A DNA stretch of 8,451 bases from DASSHC01 sp035693105 (GCA_035693105.1 DASSHC010000280.1:1-8451); one strand, 5' to 3'; positions 1 through 5,943 are shown, numbered from the stretch's first letter. Numbers and translations are program-made. Notes: generated from the sequence alone by a model not told the origin.

Positions 1-83
1 TGCCTTGCTGCCCACGCGGCGAGGCAACGAGGAATGGGGCGATGTTGACGCGCCAGCGACAACGTTCGGCGACAATTCAACGA

Positions 84-105
84 GGGCAAACACAAGGGTC
101 TGCCC
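84..105 (-). terminator. Hairpin downstream of the membrane-protein gene, possible terminator
   Basis: The sequence forms a stem of five G/C-rich pairs (GGGCA with TGCCC) that continues through a wobble pair to about eight pairs around a short loop. It begins about 32 bp beyond the stop codon at 138 on the minus strand, where a terminator for the padR/membrane-protein transcript would be expected. No clear U-run follows the stem, so it may act poorly as an intrinsic terminator, or may be a dispersed REP-like hairpin. The rest of positions 1-137 shows no convincing gene; the short open frames there have no ribosome binding site or recognisable protein. Confidence 0.4.
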
Positions 106-137
106 CTACAGCAGGTCACGCTCCGTTCGACACCCGG

Positions 138-1505
138 TCAGCGGTAGCCGAACAGCGGCGGGAAGACGATTACGACGAGCGCCGCCCAGACGGCATAGAC
201 CGGCAGGTACGCCGTCTGCCAGCGTTCGAGGCCGCTGAACGCCCCGCGCTCGCGTAGAAAGCGAATGTAGAGCCGGGCGGACCAGGCCAGGTTGACCAGC
301 AGGATCACGTTCACCCCCAGGCCGGCTACGCGGTTCGGAGTGAAGCCGAACTCCGTGATGCGCGTCGCGATGGCCCAGAGCGCGACCGCGTCGGCCAGCA
401 GCGCGCTGACCACCAGCACGACCTGCAGCACATCGAAGAGGCCGGGGGGCGACAGCGGATCCCGGGCAGAGATGGAGTAGAGAAGCAGGCCAAGAACCAC
501 CACCAGGAGCAGATCGAAGGCGATGAGCGCGTCCCGCTCGATGTCGACGCCGCGTCCGGTCCAGAGCAGCGTCCCCAGAAACGTGACCAGCATGACGGCG
601 AACAGGGGTGTGAAGAGGCGCGTCAGCACCGGCGCCATGTTCTCGATCACGCTCTGCTTGGACTCCACCAGCCAAGAGGCGACCAGGACGGCCCCGACGG
701 CGCCGCAGGGCAGCAGCCACGACTGGAAAAAGGACTCGATGTCGATGCCGATGGCTTGGAAGATCAGCGCCGTGAACCCCGTGAGCACGCCGCCGCCGAG
801 GGCGATCAGCACGTAGTAGATGAACAGCTCCCCGGAGAAGCGAATGAAGTCCATGCGGCCCGCGACCTGACTCCAGCGGCCACCGGCGTACGCGATACCG
901 ACCACCAGCCAGAGCGCGATCGGCAGGTGCAGCGCCGTCAGCACCTCGCTGGAGCCGTTCGGGGTGAAGGGATAAACGTTGGCGAAGACAGCGGCCCCGA
1001 CGAACGCGGCGGCCAGCCAGGCGAGCGTGCGGGTGCCTAGGCCCCGCTTCCAGGCGAAGTAGCCGGTCAGGAGAGGCAGCACGAAGAGACTCAGGTTGTG
1101 GACGTAGAAGCCGGCGTCTTGATCCAGGTCCATCCCGAAAAGCGCAGGCAGCTTGATGACTACGGCCGCCGTCACCGCGAGACCGAGGGCGACGATGGCA
1201 TCCGTTCGGACGCGCGCCCGCGCATCCCCGGAATCTGACGGGACGACGAGCTGCTTCCAGAGGCGGTCCGAGTGCTCGCGCGCGAACTCGCGTGACAGGG
1301 CGTCGAGGCTACCCATGCGCTTCACCGCCACCAGGAAGGCTTCATCCGGGGCGAGCCCGGCATCGCCCAGAACCGCGACCTGCTCGCGCAGATGGTCTTC
1401 CAGCTCCGCGACATCGACGGCGTGGATCGCCTGCCGGCGGCGGAGATAGCTCCGCCATTGGTCGATCTGCTCCTCGAGCGCTACCGACCCACCTTGAGCC
1501 GGCAT
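138..1505 (-). CDS. Polytopic membrane protein with HAAS/permease-prefix-like N-terminal domain (455 aa)
   Basis: The function is unknown. Residues 10-85 form a soluble helical region (EEQIDQWRSYLRRR, AELEDHLREQV, DEAFLVAVKRMGS) typical of HAAS/permease-prefix domains, which are commonly encoded next to PadR repressors. The rest has about ten or eleven hydrophobic helices, near residues 101-121, 136-151, 160-177, 190-207, 226-248, 262-279, 298-314, 327-345, 356-380, 392-413 and 433-452. The region around residues 282-310 (ESKQSVIENMAPVLTRLF) recalls DUF4153-type membrane proteins, which is a tentative assignment. The ATG at 1505 is chosen because the domain starts there and padR ends 2 bp upstream; the longer open frame upstream is out-of-frame padR. 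The ribosome site is weak, so translational coupling to padR is likely. PadR probably controls this gene. No transporter ATPase or catalytic motif is visible. Confidence 0.85.
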   Translation of the reverse strand: MPAQGGSVALEEQIDQWRSYLRRRQAIHAVDVAELEDHLREQVAVLGDAGLAPDEAFLVAVKRMGSLDALSREFAREHSDRLWKQLVVPSDSGDARARVRTDAIVALGLAVTAAVVIKLPALFGMDLDQDAGFYVHNLSLFVLPLLTGYFAWKRGLGTRTLAWLAAAFVGAAVFANVYPFTPNGSSEVLTALHLPIALWLVVGIAYAGGRWSQVAGRMDFIRFSGELFIYYVLIALGGGVLTGFTALIFQAIGIDIESFFQSWLLPCGAVGAVLVASWLVESKQSVIENMAPVLTRLFTPLFAVMLVTFLGTLLWTGRGVDIERDALIAFDLLLVVVLGLLLYSISARDPLSPPGLFDVLQVVLVVSALLADAVALWAIATRITEFGFTPNRVAGLGVNVILLVNLAWSARLYIRFLRERGAFSGLERWQTAYLPVYAVWAALVVIVFPPLFGYR

Positions 1506-1507
1506 CG

Positions 1508-1891
1508 TCAGGATCCCTGCGGCAGCGGCGTGGCCGGCGCCTGACTGGCGGGGATGGGAAGGGAGAGCGTCACCCAGATGCCGCGGAGCGTCGCGTCCAC
1601 CGCTTCCCACTGCGTGCGCTCCTCCGCGAGCTGAGCCCGGCCCTGGGATGTGATCCGGTAATACTTGCGACGGCGGCCACTCTGCGCGACTTCCCAGCGC
1701 GCCGCGACGAAGCCGAGCCGCTCGAGCCGGTGCAGCACCGGGTAGAGCATGCCGTCGGTCCACGACATGCGCCCGCCGGACAACTCCCGCACGCGCTGAA
1801 GGATCGCGTAGCCGTAGCTATCCGCCTCGGCCAGGATCGCCAGGACGATCGGGGTCGAGGACGCGGCGATCAGGTCCTTGTTGATCTCCAT
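1508..1891 (-). CDS. PadR family transcriptional regulator (127 aa)
   Basis: This is a small winged-helix repressor. The sequence has the PadR signature: an N-terminal helix leading to PIVLAILAEADSYGYAILQR (residues 14-33), then MLYPVLHRLERLGFVAARWE (residues 48-67) as recognition helix and start of the wing, and GRRRKYYRITSQGRAQL (residues 72-88) as the wing and following helix. PadR proteins bind DNA as dimers and often sense small hydrophobic ligands or stress. The length is usual for the short PadR subfamily. The ATG at 1891 was chosen because MEINKDL fits family N-termini; the frame extends to 2008 but that part crosses the promoter. The gene is first in an operon with the membrane protein 2 bp downstream, a common PadR-HAAS pairing. 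An inverted repeat over its own promoter suggests autorepression. The C-terminal 18 residues are proline- and alanine-rich and probably disordered. Confidence 0.93.
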   Translation of the reverse strand: MEINKDLIAASSTPIVLAILAEADSYGYAILQRVRELSGGRMSWTDGMLYPVLHRLERLGFVAARWEVAQSGRRRKYYRITSQGRAQLAEERTQWEAVDATLRGIWVTLSLPIPASQAPATPLPQGS

Positions 1892-1943
1892 GGTCTTACC
1901 CGTCGCGCGGTGCGAATACACGCAATTGGATCCACCGAGCCGT

Positions 1944-1972
1944 AGTCTACATTGCAGTGCTAGGTATGTAAA
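1944..1972 (-). promoter_or_regulatory. padR promoter with overlapping inverted-repeat operator
   Basis: On the minus strand TTTACA (1972-1967) and TAGACT (1949-1944) are separated by exactly 17 bp and resemble sigma-70 -35 and -10 boxes. An inverted repeat TACAT-N13-ATGTA (1948-1970) covers nearly the whole promoter, so a dimer bound there would block RNA polymerase. PadR proteins commonly recognise ATGT/ACAT half-sites and repress themselves. The boxes and repeat are seen directly; the link to PadR is inference. The transcript start would be near 1937, leaving a leader of about 45 nt before the ATG at 1891. Confidence 0.6.
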
Positions 1973-2037
1973 GGGCCGCGCGTCCAAGGAGCCTCGCCGC
2001 GACTCCACGGGAGCAAGCCATTCGTGCGCGACACCGC

Positions 2038-2067
2038 TTGATACGTAGCTACAAATGTAGTTATATA
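2038..2067 (+). promoter_or_regulatory. brnTA promoter with central palindrome (probable BrnA operator)
   Basis: TTGATA (2038-2043) is a good -35 box and TATATA (2062-2067) a plausible -10 box 18 bp downstream. TATAAG at 2064-2069 matches the -10 consensus better but gives a 20-bp spacer. Between them lies the palindrome CTACA-AA-TGTAG (2049-2060), extendable to 18 bp with mismatches (2046-2063). BrnA is a ribbon-helix-helix protein known to repress its own operon, alone or with BrnT, so this is the natural operator. A transcript from here would have a leader of only about 13 nt carrying the GGGGGAGG ribosome site at 2075-2082. Confidence 0.6.
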
Positions 2068-2085
2068 AGGGCGAGGGGGAGGCGA

Positions 2086-2355
2086 ATGGAGTTCGAGTGG
2101 GATGAGGCGAAGCGCCGGATCAATCTCATCAAGCATGGCATCGACTTCATTGACGCCGAGCTTCTGTTCGATGGCCGGCCTGTATGCACCATTCGCAGCG
2201 TCTTCCCAAACGAAGAGCGCTACCTGACGACAGGAATTATTGAAGATCACGTCGTGACAGTCGTCTGGACACAACGTGGGGAGCGGCTTCGTTTGATCTC
2301 GGCAAGGAGGGCTCGTGATGCAGAGCGACGAGCATATCGTGCGCTATACCAGTGA
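2086..2355 (+). CDS. brnT: BrnT family type II toxin (89 aa)
   Basis: BrnT toxins are RelE-like-fold ribonucleases that inhibit translation by cutting RNA until neutralised by BrnA. The sequence shows the family hallmark near the N-terminus (FEWDEAKRRINLIKHGIDF, residues 3-21), a central strand region with RYLTTGIIEDHVVTVVWTQRGERLRLI, and the C-terminal ISARRARDAERRAYRAL (residues 71-87) containing the conserved basic residues of the active face. The length is typical. The ATG at 2086 is preferred over the in-frame start at 2038 because it has a strong GGGGGAGG site 3 nt upstream and the upstream codons cross the promoter palindrome. The gene overlaps brnA by 38 bp, a toxin-first order characteristic of brnTA. 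No frameshift or missing core motif is seen, so the toxin is probably intact. Confidence 0.94.
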   Translation: MEFEWDEAKRRINLIKHGIDFIDAELLFDGRPVCTIRSVFPNEERYLTTGIIEDHVVTVVWTQRGERLRLISARRARDAERRAYRALYQ

Positions 2356-2656
2356 AGAGCTCGAACAAATGCGCCGTCGTGGTGAGAGCCAGAGCGACTG
2401 GGCGCGCGTCGATGCCATGACCGAGGAGGAGTTGGAAGCATCGATCGACTACGAGGAAGAGGGCGAACCGGACTGGAGCACGGTCCAGGCCGGCATCCCC
2501 GGTCCCAAGCAGCAGCTCACCGTGCGCTTTGACGCCGACGTGATCGCGTGGTTCAAGGCGCAGGGGTCGGGCTACCAGACGCGCATGAACGCCGTGCTGC
2601 GGAGCTACGTCGAGCACCAAAAGCGACGAGCGGCTGAAGCTGCTCGTCGCCACTGA
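2318..2656 (+). CDS. brnA: BrnA family antitoxin, ribbon-helix-helix protein (112 aa)
   Basis: This is the antitoxin that binds and neutralises BrnT and represses the operon. The C-terminal half carries the DNA-binding fold: strand QQLTVRFD (residues 65-72), helix ADVIAWFKAQ (73-82), then GYQTRMNAVLRSYVEH (85-100), the characteristic BrnA second helix. The N-terminal half (residues 10-60) is acidic and helical (EELEQMRRRGE, TEEELEASIDYEEEGEPDW) and probably wraps the basic toxin. The ATG at 2318 sits 7 nt after a perfect AAGGAGG (2304-2310); the GTG immediately before it (2315) is spaced too tightly. The gene overlaps the end of brnT by 38 bp, so expression is coupled. The basic tail (RRAAEAARRH) is encoded by a strong inverted repeat that also looks like the terminator of the opposing merR gene. 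Confidence 0.94.
   Translation: MQSDEHIVRYTSEELEQMRRRGESQSDWARVDAMTEEELEASIDYEEEGEPDWSTVQAGIPGPKQQLTVRFDADVIAWFKAQGSGYQTRMNAVLRSYVEHQKRRAAEAARRH
2619..2650 (-). terminator. Intrinsic terminator of merR, inside the 3' end of brnA
   Basis: A perfect 9-bp inverted repeat (GCGACGAGC at 2623-2631 with GCTCGTCGC at 2642-2650, 10-nt loop) is followed, when read on the minus strand, directly by TTTT (complement of AAAA at 2619-2622). It lies about 39 bp beyond the merR stop at 2689, in the correct place and orientation. On the plus strand no U-run follows, so it should act only on merR. It falls within the last codons of brnA, so one sequence serves as coding DNA and terminator. Confidence 0.6.
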
Positions 2657-2682
2657 GGTGAACCAGGTGCGTCTGGTGCCTC
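2655..2682. terminator. Weak hairpin between convergent brnA and merR, possible terminator
   Basis: ACCAG (2662-2666) pairs with CTGGT (2673-2677), and GAGG (2655-2658) with CCTC (2679-2682), across a small asymmetric internal loop. It overlaps the brnA stop codon and lies in the short gap between two convergent genes, so it could help end the brnTA transcript. There is no U-run on either side, which keeps confidence low. Confidence 0.3.
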
Positions 2683-2688
2683 ACCCGC

Positions 2689-3462
2689 TCACTCCGCGCC
2701 GTGCGCCTTGCCCACGCGCTCGATGAAGGCGAAGTCCTCGGCGCGGGGGGCGCGGTCGATGTGGGCGTAGCGGCCCTGGCGGTAGCCCTCGGAGATGGTG
2801 GCCACCAGCTTCTCATCCTGGCGGAAACCGCGCATCGTCTGCTCCAGGAGCGCCTGCCAGCGGTCGTAGAGCGCTTGCGCCGCGGGGCTGGCCGGGTCGA
2901 GGTCGTAGCTGGCGCGGATCTCGCCGATGAGCGCGGCCCAGCCCTCCTCGACCTGGTGGATCTCCTCCGGCGTGATGTCGTTCTCCTCCGCCAGCTCCCG
3001 CATGCGGCGCTGCATCTCCTCCGGCTTGTAGTACTCGTTCACGTCGACTCCTCTCCGTCGTAGTCGCCGCTCCAGCGCGGCCGAAGTCTCGGCCAGCAGT
3101 TGCCAGTCCCAGACGCCGCGCGCCTGCTGGTCACGCAGCAGCGTGCCCAGGGCGGCCTCCACCCGCTCCAGTTCCGCGATCTGCTCGCGCAGGATGTCGC
3201 GCTGGATGCGCATCGAGGCGATCAGGTTGAAATCGGGCTGATCGAGCAGCGCGCCGATCTCGGCCAGCTCGAAGCCGAGGGCGCGCAGCGTCAGCACCTG
3301 CTGCAGGCGCAGCAGCTCCGCTTCGGTGTAGAGCCGGTAGCCCGACGCGCCGCGTTCCGAAGGGCGCAGCAGGCCGATGCGGTCGTAGTGGTGCAGCGTG
3401 CGTACCGAGACACCGGTCAATCGGGCGAACTCCCCGATGCGGTAGTGCCTGCACCCGCTCAC
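2689..3462 (-). CDS. MerR family regulator with TipAS-like ligand-binding domain (257 aa)
   Basis: This is a transcriptional activator/repressor of the MerR superfamily. Residues 7-75 are the DNA-binding domain: YRIGEFARLTGVSVRTLHHYDRIGLL with GYRLYTEAEL, the helix-turn-helix and wing. A long coiled-coil dimerisation helix spans about residues 76-112, with a second helical stretch at 120-137. Residues 144-255 (EYYKPEEMQRRMRELAEE through GYRQGRYAHID) match the all-helical TipAS antibiotic-recognition domain, which in Streptomyces TipAL captures thiopeptide drugs and in Mta-type regulators multidrug ligands. The GTG at 3462 is the start, with AAGGAGGT 5 nt upstream; the frame has no better start. 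Its promoter has a dyad in a 19-bp spacer, so it probably activates itself on ligand binding. No efflux pump lies beside it; the divergent neighbour is an ABC1 kinase whose dependence on it is unproven. Confidence 0.92.
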   Translation of the reverse strand: MSGCRHYRIGEFARLTGVSVRTLHHYDRIGLLRPSERGASGYRLYTEAELLRLQQVLTLRALGFELAEIGALLDQPDFNLIASMRIQRDILREQIAELERVEAALGTLLRDQQARGVWDWQLLAETSAALERRLRRRGVDVNEYYKPEEMQRRMRELAEENDITPEEIHQVEEGWAALIGEIRASYDLDPASPAAQALYDRWQALLEQTMRGFRQDEKLVATISEGYRQGRYAHIDRAPRAEDFAFIERVGKAHGAE

Positions 3463-3483
3463 GTGCCACCTCCTTTCCCCACG

Positions 3484-3514
3484 AGCATAGAGCCTGACGC
3501 AACGTCAGGGTCAA
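3484..3514 (-). promoter_or_regulatory. MerR-type promoter with 19-bp spacer and central dyad (merR autoregulation)
   Basis: On the minus strand TTGACC (3514-3509) and TATGCT (3489-3484) are separated by 19 bp, the overlong spacing that MerR-family activators correct by twisting DNA. The spacer holds a dyad with seven-base perfect arms (CCTGACG at 3493-3499, CGTCAGG at 3503-3509, CAA between). Allowing one mismatch it extends to 3490-3512. The predicted start lies near 3477, a leader of about 15 nt with the Shine-Dalgarno sequence. All of this is seen directly; binding by the adjacent MerR protein is inferred from family behaviour. Confidence 0.8.
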
Positions 3515-3543
3515 GGGGCCGGTCAAAGACGGCGCGCGTGCGG

Positions 3544-3549
3544 TAGCAT
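3544..3549 (+). promoter_or_regulatory. Possible -10 element for a leaderless ubiB-like transcript
   Basis: TAGCAT fits the TANNNT pattern and ends six bases before the ATG at 3556, the spacing at which transcription would start at or next to the start codon. Only a short AGG (3551-3553), too close to the ATG, could serve as ribosome site. Leaderless genes with this arrangement are common in some non-model phyla. No clear -35 box accompanies it. Confidence 0.3.
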
Positions 3550-3555
3550 CAGGTT

Positions 3556-5238
3556 ATGGGAGAATCGCTGCCAGTCCGCCGCCGGAGCTACCGCCAACTG
3601 CGCCGCTATCGCCAGATCGCGGACGTGCTGGCGCGCCACGGGCTCGGCTTCCTGATCGACCTCTTCGGGCTGGAGCGCTTCCTGCCGCAGTACCGCGGCT
3701 TCCTCGGGCGGGAGCCGCGCGCCCGCGCCTACACCCGGCCCGAGCACCTGCGCCTGGCGCTGGAGGAGCTTGGCCCGACCTTCATCAAGCTGGGCCAGAT
3801 CCTCTCGACTCGCCGCGATCTGCTGCCGCCCGCCTATCAGGCGGAGCTGGCCAAGCTGCAGGATGCCGCCGCGCCGATCGCCTTCGCCACCATCCGCGAG
3901 ACGGTCGAGGGCGAGCTGGGCCGGCCACTTGAAGCGTTGTTCGCGAGCTTCGAGGAGGCGCCGCTGGCGGCCGCTTCGATCGGCCAGGCGCACGCCGCCA
4001 GGCTCCGCGACGGCACCGAGGTCGTCGTCAAGGTGCGGCGCCCGGCGGCGGTCGAGCAGATCGAGGTCGATCTGGCGATCCTCTTGAACCTGGCCACGGT
4101 CGCCAGCCGCCGCTCGCAGCTCGCCGAGCAGTACGACCTGGTGGCGCTGGTGGAGGAGTTCGCCGCCACCCTGCGCGCCGAATTGGACTACGAGCGCGAG
4201 GCGCACAACGCCGAGCACGTCGCCGCCAACTTCGCCAACGTGCCGGGGCTGCGCGTGCCGCGCGTCTACTGGGAGCTGACGAGCCAGCGCGTGCTGACGC
4301 TGCAGCGCATCCGCGGCATCAAGATCAGCAACGTGGCCGCGCTGGAGGAGGCCGGGGTCGACCGTGCGGCGCTGGCGAACGATGCCGCGCGTATGGTCCT
4401 CAAGATGGCGCTGGAGGACGGCTTCTTCCACGCCGACCTGCACCCCGGCAACCTCTTCGTCGAACCGAGCGGGCGCATCGGACTGATCGACTTCGGCATG
4501 GTCGGCACGCTGGACGAGACGACGCGGGATCACCTGATCGATCTCTTGATCGCGGTCGTCAGTCAGGATACCGATCGCATGGTCGACGAGTTGCTGGAGC
4601 TGGGCGCGGCCCGGCGCGTCGACCGCGTGGTGCTGCGCCGCGACCTGCAGCGCATCGTGTCGCACTACATCAACCGGGCGCTGGGCGAGATCGAGATCGG
4701 CGCGGTCATCGAGGACGCGCTGGGGATTATCCGGCGCCACCGGCTGCAACTGCCGGCCAACCTGGCGCTGCTGCTGCGCATGCTGGTGATGGCGGAGGGG
4801 CTCGGCCAGATGCTCGACCCCAGGTTCGAGGCGCTGCCGGTGGCACGCCCCTTCGGCAAGCGGCTGCTCTTGCAGCGCTACTCGCCGGCCCGCTGGGCGC
4901 GGCGCATGGGCCAGGCGACCTTCGACGCCGCCGAGCTGGGGACCGAGCTGCCGCGCCAGGTGCGCCGGCTGATCCACGAGATCGAGCGCGGCGACCTCCA
5001 GATCGGCGTCCGGCCCGAGGGCTTCGACCACCTGCTGCGCCGGGTGGAGCGGCTGACCAACCGCCTGATCCTGGGCCTGATCGTGGCCGCGCTGATCAAC
5101 GGGCTGGCCGCGCTGCTGGCGCTGTCGCGCCCCTTCTCCGGCGGCTGGTCGAGCGCCGCCTTCGCCCTCGGCAGTGCCCTGACGCTCCTCCTGGTGATCC
5201 TCCTCGTCTGGAGCGTGCTACGCTCCTTGGGGGAGTAG
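3556..5238 (+). CDS. ABC1/AarF/UbiB family atypical protein kinase-like ATPase (560 aa)
   Basis: UbiB/COQ8 proteins are membrane-anchored ATPases of the protein-kinase-like fold that support isoprenoid quinone synthesis or lipid homeostasis; other members have no known role. All family landmarks are present: KLGQ (residues 78-81) in the N-terminal extension that occludes the active site, the alanine-rich loop AAASIGQ (138-144) replacing the glycine-rich loop, lysine 159 in VVVKVRRP, ELDYERE (209-215), the catalytic-loop HADLHPGN (292-299) and DFG (312-314). Two C-terminal membrane helices (about 504-524 and 534-556) with a short charged end match the bacterial UbiB layout. The length is normal. 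The ATG at 3556 has no good ribosome site. No quinone-biosynthesis gene is nearby, so I do not assign the ubiB symbol. A long open frame on the opposite strand is a codon-bias shadow. Confidence 0.95.
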   Translation: MGESLPVRRRSYRQLRRYRQIADVLARHGLGFLIDLFGLERFLPQYRGFLGREPRARAYTRPEHLRLALEELGPTFIKLGQILSTRRDLLPPAYQAELAKLQDAAAPIAFATIRETVEGELGRPLEALFASFEEAPLAAASIGQAHAARLRDGTEVVVKVRRPAAVEQIEVDLAILLNLATVASRRSQLAEQYDLVALVEEFAATLRAELDYEREAHNAEHVAANFANVPGLRVPRVYWELTSQRVLTLQRIRGIKISNVAALEEAGVDRAALANDAARMVLKMALEDGFFHADLHPGNLFVEPSGRIGLIDFGMVGTLDETTRDHLIDLLIAVVSQDTDRMVDELLELGAARRVDRVVLRRDLQRIVSHYINRALGEIEIGAVIEDALGIIRRHRLQLPANLALLLRMLVMAEGLGQMLDPRFEALPVARPFGKRLLLQRYSPARWARRMGQATFDAAELGTELPRQVRRLIHEIERGDLQIGVRPEGFDHLLRRVERLTNRLILGLIVAALINGLAALLALSRPFSGGWSSAAFALGSALTLLLVILLVWSVLRSLGE

Positions 5239-5258
5239 TGCCACAATGCTGAATTGAA

Positions 5259-5663
5259 TCAGTCAGGGGATGTGTGTCGCCGAAGCCAGACGTCGGCGGT
5301 CTGCTCGTCGTAGGCGTGCTCGGCGATCCCGACCACCAGGTCGGCCCGTTCAGTCACGGTCGCGGTGCACCTGAGGCCATTCAGAGCAAGGAACGTCGCG
5401 GTGGCTACCCAGGCAGCGCGCTTGTTCCCATCGATGAAGCCGTGCGCCATGACCAGGCCATGGAGCAGCTTGGCGGCTTGCCGGACGAGATCTGCTTCCT
5501 CGTAGTAGGCCGCATTCGCGGGCCGGTCGAGCGCGGCGGCCAGGCGTTCACGCTGCTGGACGTAATGCTCCGCCTGCTCTTGCGGGACCCCCAAAATGCG
5601 AGCGTGGAGAGCGATCAGCTCATCCACGCTCAAATACTCAACGGGATTGGTCTCAGGCGGCAT
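5259..5663 (-). CDS. doc: Doc-type Fic domain toxin (134 aa)
   Basis: Doc (death on curing) proteins are Fic-fold enzymes that phosphorylate elongation factor EF-Tu and arrest translation. The catalytic motif HGFIDGNKR (residues 74-82) has the Doc form, HxFx(D)GNKR, in which lysine replaces the second glycine of AMP-transferring Fic proteins. Upstream are the typical N-terminus (VEYLSVDELIALHARILG, residues 8-25) and the flap and helix leading to LLHGLVMAHGF; downstream is KRAAWVATATFLALNG. The ATG at 5663 gives a usual Doc length and lies 5 bp after the partner gene's stop; a GTG at 5684 would add seven residues and overlap the partner by 16 bp. Neither has a clear ribosome site, which suggests translation coupled to the upstream small gene. 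It converges on the ABC1 kinase gene with a 20-bp gap. The toxin appears intact; the partner is not a recognisable Phd. Confidence 0.9.
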   Translation of the reverse strand: MPPETNPVEYLSVDELIALHARILGVPQEQAEHYVQQRERLAAALDRPANAAYYEEADLVRQAAKLLHGLVMAHGFIDGNKRAAWVATATFLALNGLRCTATVTERADLVVGIAEHAYDEQTADVWLRRHTSPD

Positions 5664-5668
5664 GGGGA

Positions 5669-5881
5669 TCAGCGCCGGCGCCACGCCCCGCGGTCATACG
5701 CCTCAAGGCGTTCCAGAACCTCACGCTCTTCTAGGATGATGCGCTGGCCAATCTCGAGCACCCGCGCGCGCACGCCGCTCGGGGCCAAGGCAGGCGAAGT
5801 CGATGGCCGCGCGTGGCGCTCACCAGCTTGATCTTGCTCCGTCTCCACCTGGATGTTATGTGTTTCGCGCCGCGCTGCCAT
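5669..5881 (-). CDS. Small protein preceding doc, probable antitoxin of unrecognised type (70 aa)
   Basis: I do not recognise a named family. The position just upstream of doc, with a 5-bp gap (or a 16-bp overlap if doc starts at GTG 5684), is where the Doc antitoxin belongs. The N-terminal half (residues 1-32) is polar and probably flexible and lacks the Phd/YefM DNA-binding pattern. Residues about 38-64 (RARVLEIGQRIILEEREVLERL and on) make a charged amphipathic helix of the sort antitoxins use to bind toxins. ATG 5881 has GAGGAGG five bases upstream, a strong site; the GTG directly before it is less well spaced. A small inverted repeat lies just upstream near a possible -10 box, consistent with autoregulation, though no DNA-binding domain is evident in the protein. 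The antitoxin role is inferred from context. Confidence 0.7.
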   Translation of the reverse strand: MAARRETHNIQVETEQDQAGERHARPSTSPALAPSGVRARVLEIGQRIILEEREVLERLEAYDRGAWRRR

Positions 5882-5911
5882 CACTGCCTCCTCGAAGTGT
5901 CCGCTGGCGCA

Positions 5912-5931
5912 AGTTTATCACGCGATCGTGA
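5912..5931 (-). promoter_or_regulatory. Possible promoter/operator of the antitoxin-doc operon
   Basis: The inverted repeat TCACG-CGAT-CGTGA (5918-5931) lies directly next to TAAACT on the minus strand (5917-5912), a fair -10 box about 31 bp before the ATG at 5881. No good -35 box is visible upstream. The placement fits an operator for self-repression, but the arms are only five bases long and chance is possible in GC-rich DNA. Confidence 0.35.
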
Positions 5932-5943
5932 AGCGCTCGTTGG

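Noticed and set aside
106..720. A 204-codon minus-strand frame overlapping the membrane protein
   Set aside because: Arg/Gly/Ala-rich out-of-frame translation of the membrane-protein gene, whose own frame shows clean transmembrane helices.
1506..1763. N-terminal extension of the membrane-protein frame up to 1763
   Set aside because: It reads padR out of frame; the HAAS-like domain begins just after the ATG at 1505, and padR is strongly supported.
1960..2274. A 104-codon minus-strand frame opposite brnT
   Set aside because: It crosses the brnTA promoter palindrome and lies antisense to a clear BrnT protein; no family features.
2237..2653. A 138-codon minus-strand frame opposite brnA
   Set aside because: Shadow of brnA, which has a strong ribosome site and a typical ribbon-helix-helix domain.
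3523..5031. A 502-codon open frame on the minus strand opposite the ABC1 kinase gene
   Set aside because: It is full of Leu-Gln-Arg-Asp-rich low-complexity sequence typical of the antisense frame of a GC-rich gene, and the plus strand carries every ABC1 family motif.
5239..5258. Possible terminator between the ABC1 kinase and doc genes
   Set aside because: The only inverted repeat in the gap, CTGA...TCAG, has four-base arms with a mismatch inside; too weak to call.
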